From: Paludibacteraceae bacterium
GTDB lineage: Bacteria; Bacteroidota; Bacteroidia; Bacteroidales; Paludibacteraceae
Length of the DNA stretch: 53,345 bases
Direction of reading: 5' to 3'
NCBI GenBank assembly: GCA_024401495.1
Contig: JAKSKW010000013.1
Coordinates: 1-53,345, forward strand
Position numbers and translations under genes: made by a program. Of this stretch, positions 9,872-18,328 are shown in pieces (within the stretch, counting starts at the first letter, position 1; each line of letters starts with the position of its first letter). The notes under the pieces were generated by a model, which was not told where the DNA came from, made no database searches, and worked only from the letters and a program-made list of their open reading frames with translations.

Positions 9872-11200
9872 TTACCATAAAGATTTTACGTCTTCGATAA
9901 AGTTCTTTGTCTTGTCTGCTAAAAACAGAGGAATGTTAAGCATATTTCCATCTAATTTTAGATTCAACATAGAATAACGGATCCTAAGTTTTGGATGAAA
10001 TTCCTTTTCGTATTGTATGATACTTTTCCCAGATACGTTTGTGTCCGCTTTCACTTCTATTGGAATAATCTCATTGTCGACTACGATCAAAAAATCAACT
10101 TCCGCTTTATATTCAGAACTCCAATAACGTAGCGATTTACCAAACTGAGTCACAAGGCTGTGTAAAACAGCATTTTCAGCCAATGCTCCCTTAAACTCAG
10201 AAAAAACTGGAGAATTATTATAGTATAGACTTGCGTCCATCTCTGCCAATCGACGTAAAATTCCCATATCCAACGAGTAAATCTTAAAAGCACTTAAATC
10301 ATCGTATGCTTTCAAAGGAAGCGATGGTTTTGTCAAAGCATTTACTTTGTAGATTAAACCAGCTCTATGCAACCACGTCAAAGCATCTTCGTATTCTCTC
10401 GCTCTTGCTCCTGGACGAACAAGTTGATATACGAATTTTCTATTTTCTCTTGCCAACTGAGACGGTAGAGATTGCCAAATTTGATCTATTCTATTAGCTA
10501 AAACTGGTTTAGTATGTTTGATGAAATCACGAGAGTAATCATTTAATATATTTCCCAATTTTGATTCCACGGAAGCAATATCATTATTATCAATCATGCA
10601 CATCGAAACCTCAGGCATACCGCCACAAATACAATAAGAAAGATATGCCTCTTTCAATTTATCAAAAAATATCTGAGCAATTGGTTCTGCCTTATCTATT
10701 TGCTGATAATAAGCATAAAGTTTTGTATCATACAATTCAAGATATTCTGAGAACGTAAGTGGATACATCGAAAGATGGTCAACTTTCCCAACAGGGAACG
10801 ACTGATTCTCATGGTTAAGATAAACCCCTAACAACGAACCAGCACAAACAACAGCATATTGTGGAGTTTCTTCACAAAAATACTTCAAAGATTGCAACGC
10901 ATCAGGGCACTCCTGTATCTCATCTAGAATCACAAGAGTAGTTTGCGGTTTTATTTCCGACCCGCAAAGCAAAGAAAGTTGTGGCAACAATCGTTTAGGA
11001 TCCTTGGTTGTTTGAAACAGTTGACAGATAGAGGAATCTTTATCTAAACTAAAATATGCGACTTCATCAAAATATTCCTTGCCAAACTCTTTCAACACCC
11101 ACGTTTTACCGATTTGTCGGGCACCTGATAATATAAGAGGTTTTCTATCTTTCTTATCTTTCCATTGACTTAGTTGTCTTATTATATTTCTCTTGAACAT
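9872..11200 (-). CDS. AAA-type ATPase with DUF4143 and nuclease-like C-terminus
   Basis: 442 residues. The N-terminal P-loop ATPase has Walker A GARQIGKT at about residues 26-33 and Walker B LVILDEIQECPDAL near 90. The C-terminal half matches the DUF4143 type, with YWSSEYKAEVDFLIVVDNEIIPIEVKA near residues 355-385. The D-x-n-E-x-K arrangement there resembles the PD-(D/E)XK nuclease core. These proteins are very common, multi-copy and variably present in Bacteroidales. Their role is unproven; defence or toxin-like functions have been suggested for related ATPases. The gene stands alone between divergent neighbours and has a repeated palindromic array over its promoter. Confidence 0.85.
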   Translation of the reverse strand: MFKRNIIRQLSQWKDKKDRKPLILSGARQIGKTWVLKEFGKEYFDEVAYFSLDKDSSICQLFQTTKDPKRLLPQLSLLCGSEIKPQTTLVILDEIQECPDALQSLKYFCEETPQYAVVCAGSLLGVYLNHENQSFPVGKVDHLSMYPLTFSEYLELYDTKLYAYYQQIDKAEPIAQIFFDKLKEAYLSYCICGGMPEVSMCMIDNNDIASVESKLGNILNDYSRDFIKHTKPVLANRIDQIWQSLPSQLARENRKFVYQLVRPGARAREYEDALTWLHRAGLIYKVNALTKPSLPLKAYDDLSAFKIYSLDMGILRRLAEMDASLYYNNSPVFSEFKGALAENAVLHSLVTQFGKSLRYWSSEYKAEVDFLIVVDNEIIPIEVKADTNVSGKSIIQYEKEFHPKLRIRYSMLNLKLDGNMLNIPLFLADKTKNFIEDVKSLW

Positions 11201-11227
11201 AAATCCTTATTTTTCAAATCAATGGCA

Positions 11228-11235
11228 CAAATTTA
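11228..11235 (-). promoter_or_regulatory. -7 element of the DUF4143 ATPase gene, inside the repeat array
   Basis: Reads TAAATTTG on the minus strand. It overlaps the first unit of the 32-bp repeats at 11229-11313 and would start transcription about 20 bases before the ATG at 11200. Confidence 0.5.
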
Positions 11236-11313
11236 CACATTTTTCGTACATCTTTCGTGTAAATTTACACATTTTTGATACATCTTTCGTGTAAAATTAC
11301 ACATTTTCGGCAC
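11229..11313. repeat. 32-bp direct repeats carrying GTGTAAATTTACAC palindromes
   Basis: Unit 1 (11229-11260) and unit 2 (11261-11292) differ at only two positions. A partial third unit follows (11293-11313). At the unit junctions lie a perfect 14-bp palindrome GTGTAAATTTACAC (11257-11270) and a near-perfect one (GTGTAAAATTACAC, from 11289). These are 32 bp apart, about three helical turns, and the array overlaps the promoter, so it is a candidate operator array. Confidence 0.75.
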
Positions 11314-11325
11314 ATAATGCTAAAA

Positions 11326-11859
11326 TCATCCCTCATACGGTCCGTACTCATTGTCTTTCTGTTGACTAGGAAGCATACAGATGACAGCCAAAGCTAGCCA
11401 CCCATAAAATACAATAATGAGAAGCAAAAACATCCACCCACGGCTTCTTCCGACATCGTGAAGACGACGGCCAATCACAGATAATGCAGGCAAAAGCATT
11501 GAAAAGACGCAGAACACACCCATTGATTCAGAGATACAAAAGGATACGAATAAAACTACAGCGTAAAACAAAAGGAAATACCACAACTCCGCACGAGTGG
11601 CACGGCCTTTCATCGACGCGTATTTGCCAAAGCACTTCCCTACAGCATCCCAAAGACCGAGTTCTTTAGGTTCATTCGGTTTTATTTGCGACGTCGGTTG
11701 TGCTGGAACTCTCTTCTGCTGACTCTGCGGAGTATTGTAAACATGCTTAGAAGAATTGCCAACGTTAGCGTTAACGTTAACGTTTAGAGCGGCTCCACAG
11801 AAATAGCATACCGTAGATTCCTGAGCGTTGACAGACTTACAATGACTGCATATTTTCAT
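11326..11859 (-). CDS. zinc-ribbon plus DUF805 membrane protein
   Basis: 177 residues. The N-terminus is a single zinc ribbon (CSHCKSVNAQESTVCYFCGAA, two CxxC pairs). A polar Asn/Gln/Pro linker covers about residues 25-65. The DUF805 domain covers about residues 68-177: the KGRATRAELWYFLLFY signature, then two or three hydrophobic helices with RRLHDVGRSRGWMF. DUF805 proteins are small integral membrane proteins of unknown function, often induced under stress in other bacteria. Fusion of a cytoplasmic zinc ribbon to DUF805 is a recurring architecture. It is transcribed divergently from the AT-rich membrane protein gene at 12004, with its own -7 element. Confidence 0.82.
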   Translation of the reverse strand: MKICSHCKSVNAQESTVCYFCGAALNVNVNANVGNSSKHVYNTPQSQQKRVPAQPTSQIKPNEPKELGLWDAVGKCFGKYASMKGRATRAELWYFLLFYAVVLFVSFCISESMGVFCVFSMLLPALSVIGRRLHDVGRSRGWMFLLLIIVFYGWLALAVICMLPSQQKDNEYGPYEG

Positions 11860-11891
11860 ATATCTAATCTATTGATATAGGTTACAAAATG

Positions 11892-11899
11892 CAAAAATA
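11892..11899 (-). promoter_or_regulatory. -7 element for the DUF805 gene
   Basis: Reads TATTTTTG on the minus strand, 33 bases before the ATG at 11859. Confidence 0.5.
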
Positions 11900-11967
11900 G
11901 TGTTTTTATGATAAAATCCATTTCATTCATGCAATCTCTATGACTCACGCATTATGAATTAAAATTG

Positions 11968-11975
11968 TATATTTG
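11968..11975 (+). promoter_or_regulatory. -7 element that fixes the start of the 12004 gene
   Basis: TATATTTG on the plus strand. It lies at the end of a 30-bp block (from 11949) that recurs upstream of the GH43 gene. A TTG reading of the downstream gene from 11965 would begin inside this promoter, which favours the ATG at 12004 as the true start. Confidence 0.6.
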
Positions 11976-12003
11976 CGACGTACTAAATAAAATTTTAAGA
12001 ATC

Positions 12004-12645
12004 ATGAGTAATCATTGGAAATTGACACTTAAATTGACATTTGGAGAGATTTTTGTCATTTTTATGATTTCATATCTGTATTTTTTCAATGCCCTAAAAA
12101 CGGGAATTATAGACATTTTTGTTTTTCCACAAACTATTGTCGGGCTTCTTATTCAATTTATGTTTATATCCTCTACTTTTTTAGCTATTGGCTTTTTATC
12201 ACACTTATTGGAAATCATAAAGAATAAGTATATCCAACGAGCATTCTTGATAATTGTTTTGCTTTTGTTGTTTTACAGTTTTTTTATAGATCCATTAAAT
12301 ATTATTCGTATTTCTGGTTCGATATTGGATTTTGGATGCTATAATTATTTATGGCAGATATATTATTATGAATTTCAAGCGATTGTGACTGTAGGTTTTA
12401 TTGTTTCATTCATACAAACAATTAAAAAGTGGCGATTTTTTATTGTTGTTGTGCTATCATCTTTATGTATGTTTGATTTGTGCCCTTTATACTTTTATTA
12501 TTTAATGTCCAATATAAGATACCACAACGATAGCATTTTATACAATAATATTTTTCTTATTGTATTTGTGATTATCACAAAAATTATATGGATTTATATG
12601 TTTTGGAAGATGTCGTCAAATCAAATGATTAAGAGGACACTTTGA
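12004..12645 (+). CDS. AT-rich multi-pass membrane protein, unknown function
   Basis: 213 residues from the ATG at 12004 (MSNHWKLTLKLTFGEIFVIF). About six hydrophobic segments are visible, separated by short charged turns such as KNKYIQR and KKWRF. It is rich in Phe, Ile and Tyr and has no signal peptide, enzyme motif or family I recognise. Base composition is clearly richer in A+T than the surrounding genes, and it sits in an accessory stretch between the DUF805 gene and the GH43 enzyme, which may mean horizontal acquisition. A promoter element is at 11968-11975, about 30 bases upstream of the chosen start. An in-frame TTG at 11965 would add 13 residues but overlaps that promoter. Confidence 0.65.
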   Translation: MSNHWKLTLKLTFGEIFVIFMISYLYFFNALKTGIIDIFVFPQTIVGLLIQFMFISSTFLAIGFLSHLLEIIKNKYIQRAFLIIVLLLLFYSFFIDPLNIIRISGSILDFGCYNYLWQIYYYEFQAIVTVGFIVSFIQTIKKWRFFIVVVLSSLCMFDLCPLYFYYLMSNIRYHNDSILYNNIFLIVFVIITKIIWIYMFWKMSSNQMIKRTL

Positions 12646-12809
12646 GGAACTCATCCATTATCTGATTGTTATAAACTTGTTATGCTGGGCATCCTTTTAT
12701 TCTCTGTGGTGGCGGCTCACGCTGTCGGCAGGTCCGCTGGACTATGTCGTGGCATCGGCAGGTCCAGACAATTATGAATTATACATTGTGCATTATGAAT
12801 TGGAAATTG
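12646..12809. other. intergenic stretch before the GH43 gene
   Basis: No gene is seen. It holds two copies of CGGCAGGTCC about 24 bases apart (near 12726 and 12750) and a run of ATTATGAATT-type units at about 12769-12801, a sequence that recurs at several other places in the window. Confidence 0.5.
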
Positions 12810-12817
12810 TATATTTG
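12810..12817 (+). promoter_or_regulatory. -7 element for the GH43 gene
   Basis: TATATTTG, with an ATTG at 12785-12788 that is a possible -33 element (21-base spacer). The ATG at 12859 is 41 bases downstream. Confidence 0.6.
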
Positions 12818-12858
12818 CGATTTGATAACACATTATTCGTTTTGAGACTCTAATATTT

Positions 12859-15672
12859 ATGAGAACACTATTTATCACATTACTCAGCTGTGTCGCTTTG
12901 ATTGCCAATGCTGTCGACACAAACAAAAAATTCTACATTTTCCACTCGTCTGGAATGGTCCTTTCTGCTGTGGACGGCAGACCAAATCTCCACACTTTCG
13001 ATGCTACCAACGGTCAAGTTTTCCAATTCGTCGCTACTGGTAGCAACTATTTCATCAAGAGTGTATCTAAAAACAGCAACGTCGCTAAGACAGGCGACTG
13101 GGATACTGAATTAAGCACAGGCACGGGCAACGTCGCCAAATTCTCGGTTGAGGAGTGCGGTGGAGAGTATGTCAGATTCAAATGCGTTGAGAATAGTCGT
13201 TATTTGGGTACCGACGGAATTGCACCAGGAAGTTATGTCTACTCCGACAAAAATGGTAATGAGACTCTTCATTTCTGGTTTTTGCGTGAGGCATCTGCCA
13301 ACGTGCTTGTCACAGATGGTTTGCAGGGCATTATCAATAAAGCGGAAGATAGATTAAAGGCGACGTCGGAGGGCGACGGTGCTGGAGCTTTCTCTAAATC
13401 TTCACGCAAATCCCTACTTGATGCCATCTACGTGGCTAAAGATGCTTTGGCAAACGCGTCGTCGCAGACAGAGGTGGTCAATGCAACAAAGGCTCTCAAC
13501 ACTGCAATCACCGACTACAATAATAGCCGCAACCTACCGTTCGCCAACGGTCAGAAATACTATGTGATGCATGCCAGCAACCGTTTCTTGACGAACTCTG
13601 GCAACGGAGTCCTTATCAAGAATCCTGCCTACAACGCGTCGCAACAATTTACAATCGAGGCTCTTTCCAATGGCAAATATGCGTTGAAGAGCGTCTCTGG
13701 AAACAATTATTTGAATGCTGACGGCGAATACAACGCTAAATTCTCAGCGTCTTCCAGCAACTCCAATTTGAATATCAACTATGCTCCAAACGAGGAGAAA
13801 TATATCAGAATACAATTCTCTTCCAACAGCAAGTATCTCGGCACCGACGGCACAAGCGATGGCAAGGGAGTGTATAGCGACAAGAGCGGCACGGATGGCA
13901 AACATTACTGGATGCTGATTCCTGTGGATTCAAAGATTGGCCAGCCATACAACCAATTCCACAATGGTAGCCCTGCCCTACGTTTGGGTATGAATTGGAA
14001 CGACGCTGATGGCAAGCACATCAACGCTCACGGTGGTTGTGTGCTTTACGAGAATGGCACATATTATTGGTTTGGAGAGAATTATCGTGCCACTCCTGTG
14101 AAGAGCAACGGTATCGTCTGCTATACGTCGACTGATCTATACAACTGGAAATACTACTGTATGGCATACAAATGTCCGGAAGTGCCGTTGAGAAGCGATA
14201 ATCAGGATATGAACTACGGTCGTACACTTGAGCGTCCGAAAGTGATGTACTGCCCTAACACTAACAAATATGTGATGTGGGTTCACTGGGAAAACGGTTC
14301 AGGCTACGCAGCATCCCGCGTCGCAATTCTATCGAGCGACAAGATCACTGGCCCATATACCTTCATCAAGACTATGCGTCCACGTGGAGATGCCCAACCA
14401 TCTGGTTCACGCGACCAGACTTTGATGTTCGATCCCGACTATAATGCCGGCTACCATTTCGGTTCAGCCGAGGAGAATATGACAATGCACGGCACATTGT
14501 TGACCAACGACTATCTTGATCTGTCGCCGACATGGGAGCGTATGTTTGTGAAGAAACAGTATGAGGCACCAGCCATCTTCAAATACCACAATAGATTCGT
14601 GGCAATCACATCAGGATGTACAGGTTGGGATCCTAATCCAGCCCACTCATCATATTCACAAATGCCGTTGACAGGTTGGAACGACTTGGGTAATCCTTGC
14701 GTCGACAACGAGAAAAACACGACATACCATTCGCAGAGCAATTACGTCTTCAAGGTGCCAGGCAAATACGATGCCTATATCTACATGGGCGACAGATGGA
14801 AAGGTGGAGAGTATTTCTCTGATGCCAACGTGGGAGAATCGTGGCATATATGGCTTCCTATCGACATGCGTACTGGCTATCCGATCATGAAATTCTATGC
14901 CGACTGGGATTTGAGCATCTTCGATAAGATCAACCGTTACAGACGCGTGGAGAAGGTGGAAGATGGAAAGACATACGTTTTGCTATCAAAGAATGCCAAT
15001 AAGGTTTTGTCGTTGAAAGATGGAAAGATGCAGTTGACTGAAGACGACGATGACATCAACCTATCGTTGAAAGTGACTAAGACAGCCGACGGATCATACA
15101 CGTTGACTGACGAAGAGAGTGGCTTAGCTCTAGACGCTTCAAACGGGCAGTTGAGCATGGCTCCAGCAGGCAACACTCCATCCCAGCGTTGGAAACTAAC
15201 CGATAGCGGCACACACGACGGTTACTACTATCTATCACCTGCGTCGAACAACAACGTTGCCTTGACAAACTATAGTGCGTCACCGACAGCAAACGGAGTG
15301 GTTGGACTAAACACTGCGTCGAAGACAACCGCTTGCCAATTCGCATTCTGTTTTGATTCAGAAAAATACGGTTTAGAGCCAATTTCAGACGAATCTGACG
15401 GTTCATACGACAGATGGATGCAGAGCATGGGATTCAGCCTAGTAAAAGATCCTACTGGAGTAAATAATTACGAAAACGATAACGAAAACATTCATATCTA
15501 CGCTATAGAAAATGGCATTCGCATAATCTGCGATACTGACGTCGACATCTACATCTGGACAATCGAAGGTCAGTTAGTTGAGAGATTAGAGCTTAAAGCT
15601 GAGAGTGAGGAAGAGATCAAATTGGCGAAGGGAGTTTATGTAGTGAATGGGGAGAAGGTAATAGTTAAGTAA
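12859..15672 (+). CDS. secreted multidomain GH43-family glycoside hydrolase (galactanase-like)
   Basis: 937 residues with a signal peptide (MRTLFITLLSCVALIANA). Order of parts: a beta-trefoil-like module (about 22-150); a helical FIVAR-like segment (about 155-225); a second trefoil-like module (about 228-355) with the same YLGTDG and YSDK blocks as the first; the GH43 five-bladed propeller (about 365-695), with HGGCVLYENGTYYWFGENYR, ERPKVMYC, GSRDQTLMFDPD, EAPAIFKYHNRFVAITSGCTGWDPN and YMGDRWK; a ricin-type module with SQRWKL (about 700-845); and a C-terminal tail ending LAKGVYVVNGEKVIVK, like type IX/Por sorting tails. The catalytic part most resembles GH43 exo-beta-1,3-galactanases, so side chains of arabinogalactan are a likely target. 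No SusC/SusD pair is adjacent. Confidence 0.82.
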   Translation: MRTLFITLLSCVALIANAVDTNKKFYIFHSSGMVLSAVDGRPNLHTFDATNGQVFQFVATGSNYFIKSVSKNSNVAKTGDWDTELSTGTGNVAKFSVEECGGEYVRFKCVENSRYLGTDGIAPGSYVYSDKNGNETLHFWFLREASANVLVTDGLQGIINKAEDRLKATSEGDGAGAFSKSSRKSLLDAIYVAKDALANASSQTEVVNATKALNTAITDYNNSRNLPFANGQKYYVMHASNRFLTNSGNGVLIKNPAYNASQQFTIEALSNGKYALKSVSGNNYLNADGEYNAKFSASSSNSNLNINYAPNEEKYIRIQFSSNSKYLGTDGTSDGKGVYSDKSGTDGKHYWMLIPVDSKIGQPYNQFHNGSPALRLGMNWNDADGKHINAHGGCVLYENGTYYWFGENYRATPVKSNGIVCYTSTDLYNWKYYCMAYKCPEVPLRSDNQDMNYGRTLERPKVMYCPNTNKYVMWVHWENGSGYAASRVAILSSDKITGPYTFIKTMRPRGDAQPSGSRDQTLMFDPDYNAGYHFGSAEENMTMHGTLLTNDYLDLSPTWERMFVKKQYEAPAIFKYHNRFVAITSGCTGWDPNPAHSSYSQMPLTGWNDLGNPCVDNEKNTTYHSQSNYVFKVPGKYDAYIYMGDRWKGGEYFSDANVGESWHIWLPIDMRTGYPIMKFYADWDLSIFDKINRYRRVEKVEDGKTYVLLSKNANKVLSLKDGKMQLTEDDDDINLSLKVTKTADGSYTLTDEESGLALDASNGQLSMAPAGNTPSQRWKLTDSGTHDGYYYLSPASNNNVALTNYSASPTANGVVGLNTASKTTACQFAFCFDSEKYGLEPISDESDGSYDRWMQSMGFSLVKDPTGVNNYENDNENIHIYAIENGIRIICDTDVDIYIWTIEGQLVERLELKAESEEEIKLAKGVYVVNGEKVIVK

Positions 15673-15714
15673 ACTCCCGACATGTATTTCGGGGAACGGA
15701 ACAAGCATAAAAAA

Positions 15715-15752
15715 TGAGGGTGCATCTTTACGACGCGCCCTCACTTGTTTTT
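15715..15752. terminator. bidirectional terminator between GH43 and plsC genes
   Basis: Stem TGAGGGTGC and GCGCCCTCA (15715-15743), followed by CTTGTTTTT on the plus strand. On the minus strand the same stem is followed by a T-run. It serves the two convergent genes. Confidence 0.8.
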
Positions 15753-16431
15753 AATCATCATCATCGTCTTCTTTGATTCCGTACTTCTCCGACATCTCCG
15801 CGTAATGTTTTTCAATCTGTTCCATGATAGCATACGAATCATCGCTATCTGGCAGTGTCGGTTTGTCGAAATGCAAAGTGGCATTATATGGCAATGGTAC
15901 CACTCCACCCTTTGGCAAAGAGGTACCCATACCTGTCATGAATACTGGCACATATTTCAAGCCTGGTCGCTGTGCCAGCAAACGTGCGATTCCAGACTTC
16001 ATCTTGCTCATCTGCTCTGGCTCACCACGGCTTCCCTCTGGGAAAAGGATGAGTGAATAACCCTCGTCTATAGCCTCAAGCATCTTATCCATCGCATTAT
16101 TCTTATTATCCACGTCGTCTTTCTTAGGGCGACGGTTGATAAGAAGCGTATTGATGAAGAAATTGCTGAATTTTGCCTTAAGGCTTGTGTTTCCGAAATA
16201 GTCAGCGGCAGCCACAGGTCGCACTTTCCAAAGTATATCACTTGGGATAGCGGTCAACAAACTCAATGTGTCGAGATGGCTGTTGTGGTTGGAAATAATC
16301 ACAAACTGTTTCTCATCCTTCAAGAATGAGCAGTCGGGATATTGTATGCCGACAAAAAACTTCAATATTGGTCGGCAAATACCTCTATAGATTACCCTAA
16401 GGCAAAGAGACTTTAGAAAAGGTTTTTCCAT
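15751..16431 (-). CDS. 1-acyl-sn-glycerol-3-phosphate acyltransferase family protein
   Basis: 226 residues. The PlsC-type acyltransferase block has the catalytic HX4D in SNHNSHLDTLSLL (about residues 46-58) and the glycerol-phosphate-binding FPEGSRG (about 125-131). This family acylates lysophosphatidate or related lysolipids at the membrane. The C-terminus is a run of acidic residues (KEDDDDD). The start overlaps the end of the CdsA-like gene by 19 bases, so the two are coupled, and together with the CDP-alcohol phosphotransferase gene upstream they form a three-gene lipid operon. It may not be the housekeeping PlsC, since the operon looks dedicated to a particular lipid. Confidence 0.85.
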   Translation of the reverse strand: MEKPFLKSLCLRVIYRGICRPILKFFVGIQYPDCSFLKDEKQFVIISNHNSHLDTLSLLTAIPSDILWKVRPVAAADYFGNTSLKAKFSNFFINTLLINRRPKKDDVDNKNNAMDKMLEAIDEGYSLILFPEGSRGEPEQMSKMKSGIARLLAQRPGLKYVPVFMTGMGTSLPKGGVVPLPYNATLHFDKPTLPDSDDSYAIMEQIEKHYAEMSEKYGIKEDDDDD

Positions 16432-17411
16432 ATTTCGTCGAATGGTTGGAATGGTGGATAAACCAAGAAGTAGACTAGATGGAAGAAGGCAGGTGCTGTG
16501 AACGACAACGAGTCGATACGGTCGAAGATACCACCGTGACCTGGAATTGCGTCGCTCATATCCTTAATACCTTTATCGCGCTTCACTGCAGAGAGCACGA
16601 CGTCGCCACAGAATCCAAACACTGCAATCATCGCACTGGTGAAGATCACCTGTGGTGTTGAAAGCGGAGTAAGGAAACCTATGAAGTAGCCGATAACAGT
16701 TGTGCTGATCGCACCTCCGATAAAGCCCTCCCACGTCTTATTTGGACTTACATTTGGCAAAATCTTATGCTTTCCCAATGACTTACCCCACATAAACTGC
16801 ATCACATCGTTGATTTCAGTCAAGAAAACCAAGAATAGAAGCAATCCTCTACCACCTGAAGAGAAACCTTCAAGATCAGGCAAAGAAAGAAGGAATGCCA
16901 AGTGGCTCAAACCGAATACCGACAGCATCAACGACCATTGAAGCATAGCCATCGACTTTGTGATGCGGTGTGTGTCCTGCTTGATCACCATAATCGCAGG
17001 CAACAGCAAGAACATAATCACCGGAATGAAGATGATATAGCCGCCATACCAACGGAAGTAAGCCAACGTGAACTGCACCGGAATCGCCAACAATGCCACA
17101 AGCAAAGCATTGCGATCCGACTGACGGAAATGAAGCACCGAATATAGTTCACGGAAAGCGAAGAAAGACAATATAGCCAAGCAGACATACGCAACTGTGT
17201 TGTTGATGAAGATAGCGCACACGAACATTGTCACCATCATCCACCACGACTTAGTACGATTAATCACCTCAGTGAGATTCTTCTCTGGTTTTGCCTTCTT
17301 GATTGCGAACAGAATACCGCTGACCACCATAAGCGAGATGAGGATGATCGAAATCATCAAGATAACATCCGAACTTTGGTCGGGAAGCAGATAACTCAAA
17401 AATTTTCTCAT
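16413..17411 (-). CDS. phosphatidate cytidylyltransferase (CdsA-like)
   Basis: 332 residues with about eight hydrophobic segments. The CdsA signature is complete near the C-terminus: SAVKRDKGIKDMSDAIPGHG followed by GIFDRIDSL. The enzyme joins CTP and phosphatidate to give CDP-diacylglycerol, the activated donor for CDP-alcohol phosphotransferases. Its start overlaps the stop of the CDP-alcohol phosphotransferase gene by 4 bases. This coupling suggests that the donor made here feeds the neighbouring transferase. The extra N-terminal membrane segments make it somewhat longer than E. coli CdsA. A second housekeeping cdsA elsewhere would be expected if this operon makes a special lipid. Confidence 0.88.
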   Translation of the reverse strand: MRKFLSYLLPDQSSDVILMISIILISLMVVSGILFAIKKAKPEKNLTEVINRTKSWWMMVTMFVCAIFINNTVAYVCLAILSFFAFRELYSVLHFRQSDRNALLVALLAIPVQFTLAYFRWYGGYIIFIPVIMFLLLPAIMVIKQDTHRITKSMAMLQWSLMLSVFGLSHLAFLLSLPDLEGFSSGGRGLLLFLVFLTEINDVMQFMWGKSLGKHKILPNVSPNKTWEGFIGGAISTTVIGYFIGFLTPLSTPQVIFTSAMIAVFGFCGDVVLSAVKRDKGIKDMSDAIPGHGGIFDRIDSLSFTAPAFFHLVYFLVYPPFQPFDEIWKNLF

Positions 17412-18079
17412 TGTTTATCAGATTCTTTATCAGTATGAGTCATTAAATAGAGACGGTTGATAAGTGTAGCCACCAAACCGACGTTCATAATAATCAAAGC
17501 AATCATATAGATTAGCTTATCATAGCCGAATGGAATGCACACAGCAGCTATTAGCGACGCGAATGTAAGCACAGCCATACGGTGCTGTTTAGCCATTGGG
17601 CCATCGAAGTAGTGATTCTTAGTCTTATAAGCTCCAATCCAACGGAAATAAGCAGTCATGATAGCGTTGAGAGCGGCAAGCCAAGCAAGCTCCACACCAA
17701 TACCGCCAACGATATAGCCGACTGGCACGATGAAGAAAGCATCAGCAAAACGGTCTGGCATATCATTGTAAAGATCACCGTTTGGTGAACGTTTACCACC
17801 TTCCACAGCCACCATACCGTCGAAAAGGTTGCAAAGCAATCGACACTGCACGCATCCTGCGAAAAGGATATAGGCGACGTAAGGATTCAAACCGAAGAAA
17901 TAATTGCTTAAAAGGAGAGCACAACCCACCATAGAGAAGAAGATGCTCATCAAAGAAATGGTGTTTGGAGCCACATCCCATTGTGTAAGTTTGTGAGCAA
18001 TTGCGTTAGCCCAACCTGTATTGCGTGAAGCGATTTCACGTCTTCCGTCAATTTTCTGATTTTCCTGTTCCATATTCAT
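17408..18079 (-). CDS. CDP-alcohol phosphatidyltransferase family protein with variant active-site motif
   Basis: 223 residues with about six hydrophobic segments. It begins with a polar stretch followed by a WANAIAHKLTQWDVAPNTISLMS segment, usual for this family. The active-site region reads CNLFDGMVAVEGG and then SPNGDLYNDMPDRFAD. Against the usual DxxDGxxAR...GxxxDxxxD motif, the first Asp is Asn, the Arg is Val and the third Asp is Asn, while the DG, A, G and last Asp remain. Family members transfer a phosphoalcohol onto CDP-diacylglycerol or similar donors. The altered positions make the head group impossible to name. It is first of three overlapping lipid genes. An ATG at 18073 (MEQENQ) is an equally possible start. 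Confidence 0.82.
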   Translation of the reverse strand: MNMEQENQKIDGRREIASRNTGWANAIAHKLTQWDVAPNTISLMSIFFSMVGCALLLSNYFFGLNPYVAYILFAGCVQCRLLCNLFDGMVAVEGGKRSPNGDLYNDMPDRFADAFFIVPVGYIVGGIGVELAWLAALNAIMTAYFRWIGAYKTKNHYFDGPMAKQHRMAVLTFASLIAAVCIPFGYDKLIYMIALIIMNVGLVATLINRLYLMTHTDKESDKQ

Positions 18080-18122
18080 TTAATCATTAGAAGCCTCGCA
18101 TTCTACAGCAACTAAATTTTTG

Positions 18123-18130
18123 CAAAGATA
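18123..18130 (-). promoter_or_regulatory. promoter of the lipid operon
   Basis: TATCTTTG on the minus strand, with TTTG at 18149-18152 (18-base spacer), is the best -33/-7 pair in the window. A second TATCTTTG lies at 18241-18248. Confidence 0.65.
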
Positions 18131-18328
18131 ATAGTTTTATTACAACAGCAAAATGTTTTAGTTTTGATAATACCAATGCCATATAGTGCGCTGCGTTAGT
18201 TAATAATGTTTTTGTTTCGTGTAATTTGTTTTTGTTGAGGCAAAGATATGGCGAGATTTTACATCAGAAAAGAGCAGAAGTGCGTCAAAAATAAGCAGAA
18301 GTGGATATAATTCATAATGCATAATTCG

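Noticed and set aside
11760..11784. GTTAACG repeats as a regulatory site
   Set aside because: They encode a short Asn/Val run in the polar linker of the DUF805 protein, which explains them as coding repeats.
11965..12003. TTG start for the AT-rich membrane protein
   Set aside because: It overlaps the -7 promoter element at 11968-11975; the ATG at 12004 is in frame and downstream.
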